This document shows, one piece after another, positions 59,711-64,000 of a DNA stretch of 64,000 nucleotides. Source of the DNA: Clostridia bacterium (GTDB lineage Bacteria > Bacillota > Clostridia > Oscillospirales > Acutalibacteraceae). The stretch's first letter is position 1, and each line of letters opens with the position of its first letter. The position numbers and the translations under genes are program-made. Location: the NCBI GenBank assembly GCA_017625435.1, contig JAGAKX010000005.1:1-64000 (forward strand), read 5' to 3'. Below the pieces are notes generated by a model. The model was not told the origin of the DNA, searched no databases, and was given only the letters and a program-made list of their open reading frames with translations.

Positions 59711-60416
59711 TAAGTTTTTATCATCACAGCTGAATATTTCAAGAACCGATGCAAAAAAATTACTCAGACAAAAGGGAGTAACGGTAAACGGCAAATCTGT
59801 TGTTAAAGGCGAATTTCAGCTTCAAACAGATAATGATGTTGTAAGCGTAAACGGAAAAGCTGTGGAATACAAGGAGTATATTTATATAATGCTCAATAAA
59901 CCCAAGGGTGTTGTATCGGCTACAGAGGATTCCGATGATGCTACGGTTATAGATATATTGCCCGAATCACTTAAAAGAAGCGGACTGTTTCCTGCGGGCA
60001 GACTTGACAAAAACACAACCGGCTTTGTGCTAATTACGGATAACGGAGCTTTTGCACATGATATTCTGTCTCCGTCTCACCACGTTCCTAAAACTTATAT
60101 TGTTGATGTTGAAAGAGAAGTAAGCTCTGATGAATTCGGCCTTTTTGAAAAGGGTATGCTTATCGGCGATGAACTTTTTAAGCCTGCAAAATTAAAATTT
60201 CTCGGAAAGAATGAAGTTAGCAACACTTTTCGCTATGAAATTATTATTGTAGAAGGCAGATATCATCAGATTAAAAGGATGTTCGGTTCAATGGGCAATC
60301 CTGTTGTTGAGCTGGAACGGATTGCAATAGGAAAGCTTCCTCTCGACAGAAGTTTACTTCCGGGAGAAGCTAGGGAACTGACGGAATCTGACATTGATTT
60401 GTTAAAAACACGTTAA
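59691..60416 (+). CDS. rsuA: 16S rRNA pseudouridine synthase, RsuA family
   Basis: Isomerises U516 of 16S rRNA or a similar target. The 241-residue protein has the S4 domain LRLDKFLSSQLNISRTDAKKLLR near 4-26 and the catalytic motif AGRLDKNTTGFVLITDNG near 103-120 with Asp. The GRYHQIKRMFGSMGN pattern near 196 is typical. It is a distant paralogue of rluB at 32659. RsuA is favoured by HQIKRMF, but RluB/RluF-type assignment cannot be excluded. Confidence 0.88.
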   Translation: MAILRLDKFLSSQLNISRTDAKKLLRQKGVTVNGKSVVKGEFQLQTDNDVVSVNGKAVEYKEYIYIMLNKPKGVVSATEDSDDATVIDILPESLKRSGLFPAGRLDKNTTGFVLITDNGAFAHDILSPSHHVPKTYIVDVEREVSSDEFGLFEKGMLIGDELFKPAKLKFLGKNEVSNTFRYEIIIVEGRYHQIKRMFGSMGNPVVELERIAIGKLPLDRSLLPGEARELTESDIDLLKTR

Positions 60417-60439
60417 ATTAATATATGCACTTGGTGAAA

Positions 60440-60493
60440 ATACACAACAGCCGATTTTACAAAAAAACGGTCATTCTGTTGTGTATTTTTTTT
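60440..60493 (+). terminator. Intrinsic terminator after rsuA
   Basis: A long stem ATACACAACAG/CTGTTGTGTAT (60440-60450 with 60476-60486) with an inner CCG/CGG hairpin and a final T-run up to about 60493. Confidence 0.88.
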
Positions 60494-60563
60494 AACTTGT
60501 TTAGCAAATCCTACCGAAATGAATAAAAAAAACAAAAAAATTTGTAATAATCTCTAAAAGGTC

Positions 60564-60592
60564 TTGAAATGGATGTCAAAAGTGTGTATAAT
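60564..60592 (+). promoter_or_regulatory. Promoter of the PucR-type regulator gene
   Basis: TTGAAA (60564-60569), 17 nt, TATAAT (60587-60592). The leader is about 75 nt and holds no obvious riboswitch. Confidence 0.75.
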
Positions 60593-60669
60593 AACATTGT
60601 TTAATTTTGTGAAAATGTCTAAATGCGCAGTTTTTTAATCATTTGTTAAAAGTTGAGAGGATGAAAATT

Positions 60670-61755
60670 ATGTCAAACCGTCTTTTCCAGAGCGTGCTTC
60701 ATCAGATGAAGGAAGCAGTAGGCAGAACAATAGGTGTTATTGATGAAACAGGTACTATAATTGCCTGTTCGGAGCTTACAAGAATCGGTGATGTTGTAAA
60801 CGTCGGTGTCTCCGAAATTTTTTCAATTAATGCCGCCACGGCTATCAACGGCAATACATATAAGGCATTTGGCTCTATGATGCAGCCTGAATATACTGTT
60901 TTTGTTGAGGGTAATGACACTCTTGCAGAAAAGTATGTTTCTATGCTTGCTGTGTCTCTTTCAAGCATCAAGCAGTATTATGATGAAAAGTATGACAGAG
61001 GCAACTTTATTAAAAATGTTATGCTTGACAACATTCTTCCCGGCGACATTTATCTCAAGGCAAGAGAGCTTCATTTTAATAACGATACAACAAGAGTTGT
61101 TCTTCTTGTCAGATTTACCGATGTTTGCGAATCTTCCGTATTTGATGCAATCCAGGCACTTTTCCCCGATAAGAACAAGGATTTTGTTATCAGCGTAAAT
61201 GAAAATGATGTTGCAATTATCAAGGATATTGCAAATGCCTCCGACAGTAAGGACCTTGAAAAGCTCGCACGCTGTGTTATTGATTCAATCGGCTCCTTCT
61301 CAACAAATCACGCAGTTGTAGGTATCGGTACTGCTGTCAAGAGCATCAAGGACCTTGCAAAGAGCTTCAAGGAAGCACAGATTGCTCTTGAAGTAGGTAA
61401 GGTTTTTGACACAGAAAAGGTTATTATCAACTGTGAAAACCTCGGCATTGCACGTCTTATTTATCAGCTTCCCACAACACTTTGCGATATGTTCCTTAAA
61501 GAAGTGTTCAAGGTAGGCTCAATTGATTCTCTTGACCACGAAACCCTTTTCACAATCCAGAAGTTCTTCGAAAACAATCTTAATGTTTCCGAAACCTCAA
61601 GAAAGCTTTTCGTTCACAGAAATACTCTTGTTTACAGACTTGAAAAAATCAGAAAGCTTACGGGTCTTGACCTTCGTGAGTTTGATGATGCTATTGTATT
61701 CAAGGTAGCTCTTATGGTTAAGAAGTATCTCGATTCTTCTCCCATCAAGTATTGA
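60670..61755 (+). CDS. PucR/CdaR-type transcriptional regulator
   Basis: 361-residue DNA-binding protein of the family that includes the sugar-diacid regulator CdaR of Enterobacteria (unrelated to the c-di-AMP protein of the same name). The N-terminal sensor opens with FQSVLHQMKEAVGRTIGVIDETGTIIA, a middle domain of the degenerate GGDEF-like type spans about 135-270, and a helix-turn-helix near 305-355 reads NNLNVSETSRKLFVHRNTLVYRLEKIRKLTG. ATG 60670 has GAGAGG 9 nt upstream; ATG 60661 would touch that site. It has its own promoter and precedes ftsE by 35 nt, so cotranscription is likely. Ligand unknown. Confidence 0.85.
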   Translation: MSNRLFQSVLHQMKEAVGRTIGVIDETGTIIACSELTRIGDVVNVGVSEIFSINAATAINGNTYKAFGSMMQPEYTVFVEGNDTLAEKYVSMLAVSLSSIKQYYDEKYDRGNFIKNVMLDNILPGDIYLKARELHFNNDTTRVVLLVRFTDVCESSVFDAIQALFPDKNKDFVISVNENDVAIIKDIANASDSKDLEKLARCVIDSIGSFSTNHAVVGIGTAVKSIKDLAKSFKEAQIALEVGKVFDTEKVIINCENLGIARLIYQLPTTLCDMFLKEVFKVGSIDSLDHETLFTIQKFFENNLNVSETSRKLFVHRNTLVYRLEKIRKLTGLDLREFDDAIVFKVALMVKKYLDSSPIKY

Positions 61756-61790
61756 TTTAAGTTTAATTTTAGCTAAAGGAATTACATTTT

Positions 61791-62606
61791 ATGATAGATT
61801 TCTGCGATGTATCCAAAACATATCAGAACGGAACAAAGGCGATTAATAACCTGAATCTGCATATTGATAAAGGTGAGTTCGTTTTTGTTGTAGGTGCATC
61901 GGGTGCGGGAAAGAGCACTTTCCTTAAAATGATTATGCGTGAGGAAGTTCCTTCCTCCGGTACAATTGTCATTGACGGAGTTGAGCTCAACACCCTTAAA
62001 GCATCCAAAATACCTTATTACAGAAGAAAGCTCGGAATAGTCTTCCAGGACTTCCGCCTTATTCCCAACCGCACGGTGTATGACAATGTTGCATTTGCAA
62101 TGCACGTAATCGGTGCTAAGAATAAGGACATTGCAAGAAGAGTAGCTTATGCTCTCAGTCTTGTCGGTCTTTCATCAAAGGTTAAGTGCTATCCAAATCA
62201 GCTTTCGGGCGGTGAGCAGCAGAGAGTAGCTCTTGCACGTGCTCTTGTAAATCAGGCTGACATTATTGTTGCTGATGAGCCCACAGGTAATATTGACCCT
62301 GAGATGTCAAAGGAAATTGTTGATCTTCTCACCCATATCAATCAGAATAAGAATACGACAATAATAATGGTTACCCATGAGGTTGACCTTGCAAAGCAGT
62401 ATAATAAGAGAATCATTACCATTAAAAACGGTACGGTATTTTCAGATACTGCCCATCCCGAGATTGTCGGGGTGGATTTCGGCATTCCCGAAAAAACATC
62501 GCCCAATGCATACTATGAAGCTCCTCTTGAGGATGCTGAAATTGAAAACTTTATCGATAATTACGGAAAGAATGATAAAGAAGAAGCTTCTGCTTCGGAA
62601 GAATAA
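61791..62606 (+). CDS. ftsE: Cell-division ABC transporter ATPase FtsE
   Basis: Forms the FtsEX complex that activates peptidoglycan hydrolases at the septum or cell wall. The 271-residue protein has Walker A GASGAGKSTFLK near 36, the ABC signature LSGGEQQRVALARAL near 140, Walker B IIVADEPTGNIDPE near 161 and a switch His in VTHEVDLAKQY. FtsE proteins are usually about 225-230 residues; the extra C-terminal tail here (from about 225) is acidic and ends in EEASASEE. Confidence 0.94.
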   Translation: MIDFCDVSKTYQNGTKAINNLNLHIDKGEFVFVVGASGAGKSTFLKMIMREEVPSSGTIVIDGVELNTLKASKIPYYRRKLGIVFQDFRLIPNRTVYDNVAFAMHVIGAKNKDIARRVAYALSLVGLSSKVKCYPNQLSGGEQQRVALARALVNQADIIVADEPTGNIDPEMSKEIVDLLTHINQNKNTTIIMVTHEVDLAKQYNKRIITIKNGTVFSDTAHPEIVGVDFGIPEKTSPNAYYEAPLEDAEIENFIDNYGKNDKEEASASEE

Positions 62607-62633
62607 ATCCGTTTTTATCCCGGAAGGTAATTT

Positions 62634-63551
62634 ATGAAAAACAGAAATATCCGCTATCTTACTCATGAGGGCATTAAAAACATCGGTATCAACAGGCTTA
62701 TGTCTGTTGCTTCTGTTGCAGTTCTGATGTCCTGTCTTGTTATAATCGGTTTCGCTTTTATGCTGTTTCTTAACGTTGACTCAATGCTGAGCTACGTTGA
62801 ATCTCAGAATGTTGTTATGGTGTTCTGTGATGTTGATGCAGATGATGCGACGGTCAATAGAACAAAAACAGCTCTTGAAGGCATTGAAAATATTGCTACC
62901 TGCGAAATTGTTTCAAAGGAAGAGGCCTTCAATAGCGTCAAGGAAGCATACGGTGACAATGCAGAGGTTCTTAAGAATCTTGACCCGTCCTTTCTTCCAG
63001 TCGGCTTCAGGGTTACCGTTTCTGATATGAAGCTTTTTGATGAAACCGTGCTTAAAATCTCTGCAGTTGAGACTGTTGACAGTATACAGCAGAACAGCAA
63101 CCTTGCTTCAAAACTTGAAGAGATAAGAACAGCAATTTCCTTTATCAGTATCGGTGTAATAATTGTTCTTTTTATTGTATCAATGTTCATTATTGCTAAT
63201 ACTGTACGTATTACAATGTTCTCTCGTAAGCTTGAAATAAGTATTATGAAGGCAGTAGGTGCAACCAATTGGTTTATAAGATGGCCCTTCCTTGTTGAGG
63301 GTATTGTAATCGGTCTTATTTCCTCAGTTGTGTCCTTCTTTGTTCTTGCGCTTTTGTATCATCTTCTTGCAGGACCCTTTGCCTCAATTTTTGCAATTCT
63401 CGGAAATACAGTTGTTAATTTCTGGGATTATGCTCTTATTATATTCTTAGGATTCCTTTCCGTAAGCGTTATTACCGGCGGGCTGGGCAGCCTTATTTCA
63501 ATGAGAAAGTATCTTAAAGAGCAGGGGAGTGTTGTTGTAGATGAAGGCTAA
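62634..63551 (+). CDS. ftsX: Cell-division ABC transporter permease FtsX
   Basis: Membrane partner of FtsE that transmits ATP-driven conformational change to extracellular murein hydrolases. The 305-residue protein has four transmembrane helices (about 23-48, 173-197, 220-245, 268-292) with a large outer loop (about 50-170) between the first two, the standard FtsX topology, and VRITMFSRKLEISIMKAVGATNWFIRWPF near 189-218. It overlaps the next gene by 11 nt. Confidence 0.94.
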   Translation: MKNRNIRYLTHEGIKNIGINRLMSVASVAVLMSCLVIIGFAFMLFLNVDSMLSYVESQNVVMVFCDVDADDATVNRTKTALEGIENIATCEIVSKEEAFNSVKEAYGDNAEVLKNLDPSFLPVGFRVTVSDMKLFDETVLKISAVETVDSIQQNSNLASKLEEIRTAISFISIGVIIVLFIVSMFIIANTVRITMFSRKLEISIMKAVGATNWFIRWPFLVEGIVIGLISSVVSFFVLALLYHLLAGPFASIFAILGNTVVNFWDYALIIFLGFLSVSVITGGLGSLISMRKYLKEQGSVVVDEG

Positions 63552-64000
63552 TTCTCTTAAGCGTATTCTCGCACTTATACTGTGTGTTTTTTCCGTACTT
63601 TCTTCTCCTCTTATGATTTTTGCAACTGTCAGCTCTCAGGACCAGCAGAAAATCGACGAGTATGAAAAAAAGCAGGAAGAGCTTCAGGAAAAAATTGATG
63701 CTGCTCAGGCAGAAATTGATAAATTAAAAGAGAATATTCAGGATAAAGAAAAATACGCTTCACAGCTTGCCGGTCAGATTGATAACTTTCAGGCTCAGAT
63801 AGATGTTCTTAATACAAGAATAGACGATCTTGAAGGGCAGAAAAGTGCTATTCAGGAAAAAATTGATGCACTTGATATCGAAATCGCAGGTATTGAAGAG
63901 GATATTCAGGAAAATGAAGAGCAGGTAGAGAAAACAGAGGGTGAAATTTCCGATGTTTACCATAAGCTTCAGGACAGAATCCGTGAAAACTATGTTAACG
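63541..64000 (+). CDS. Secreted coiled-coil protein, probable murein hydrolase/activator (partial)
   Basis: Starts within the end of ftsX at ATG 63541 (MKANSLKRILALILCVFSVL) and is open to the end of the window (153 codons). A signal peptide (about 1-28, through MIFA) leads into a coiled coil rich in Glu/Lys/Gln (from residue 34 onward), as in the EnvC/PcsB/CwlO-type proteins that work with FtsEX. The catalytic M23 or NlpC/P60 domain would lie beyond 64000, so it cannot be verified here. AGGGGAG lies about 11 nt before the start. Confidence 0.8.
   Translation, partial: MKANSLKRILALILCVFSVLSSPLMIFATVSSQDQQKIDEYEKKQEELQEKIDAAQAEIDKLKENIQDKEKYASQLAGQIDNFQAQIDVLNTRIDDLEGQKSAIQEKIDALDIEIAGIEEDIQENEEQVEKTEGEISDVYHKLQDRIRENYVN

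Noticed and set aside
1..64000. CRISPR arrays, tRNA genes, rRNA genes and insertion sequences
   Set aside because: No regularly spaced direct repeats, cloverleaf-like sequences, rRNA segments or transposase frames were recognised in reading the window.

Overview
The window is 64 kb of chromosome from an anaerobic, low-to-mid GC member of the Firmicutes, most likely class Clostridia and close to Ruminococcaceae/Oscillospiraceae. The signs are Bacillus-like gene order (yicC-remA-gmk-rpoZ-priA-def-fmt-rsmB-rlmN-prpC-prkC-rsgA-spoVM), strong GGAGG ribosome binding sites, several TTG starts, sigma-A promoters of the TTGAAA-17-TAAAAT type, and sporulation-associated genes (gerW/ytfJ and a tiny spoVM-like ORF). 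I supported 71 protein-coding genes. I saw no rRNA, tRNA, CRISPR array, insertion sequence or prophage. Genus-level placement is inference.

Layout. 1-245 is non-coding, with a bidirectional terminator and a palindrome. 246-5025: nagB (minus), diverging from a divIVA-like gene, an orphan fumarate hydratase beta subunit and pcrA. 5053-8537: rodA (minus), diverging from tsaE-tsaB-rpiB-upp. 8538-11448: a compositionally distinct three-gene module (ECF sigma factor, membrane-anchored putative anti-sigma protein, lipoprotein D,D-carboxypeptidase) behind an ECF-like promoter. 11449-20985: mtaB (minus), a housekeeping D,D-carboxypeptidase, pgi, a small P-loop protein, yceD-rpmF, a DUF512 radical SAM protein, der and an aspartate aminotransferase. 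21010-33387: a long co-directional run with ispF, the c-di-AMP genes cdaA-cdaR, a lipoprotein plus two-component system, DUF1385-prmC, an M50 peptidase, scpA-scpB, a DUF2953 gene, gerW and rluB. 33407-46699: the classic priA/prkC supercluster ending in a 48-residue membrane protein and the spoVM candidate. 46708-53893: a carbohydrate/accessory block (tyrosine phosphatase, GH43, DapA-family lyase, HAD phosphatase, two Gfo/Idh/MocA oxidoreductases, GNAT, inositol monophosphatase). 53896-60416: rimM-trmD, an HPr-like protein, uvrC, rsmD-coaD, a coiled-coil protein, a small membrane protein and an RsuA-type pseudouridine synthase. 60417-64000: a PucR/CdaR-type regulator, ftsE-ftsX and the start of a secreted coiled-coil protein, probably a murein hydrolase or its activator, which runs off the window.

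Themes. Most genes serve translation and RNA modification, cell-wall growth and division (rodA, two D,D-carboxypeptidases, prkC/prpC, ftsEX, c-di-AMP synthesis) and chromosome maintenance (pcrA, priA, scpAB, uvrC). The best candidates for something undescribed are the ECF/carboxypeptidase module, the tiny genes and interleaved inverted repeats after rsgA, the HPr with a changed active-site loop, and the lipoprotein/two-component unit downstream of cdaAR. No single spectacular new system stands out.
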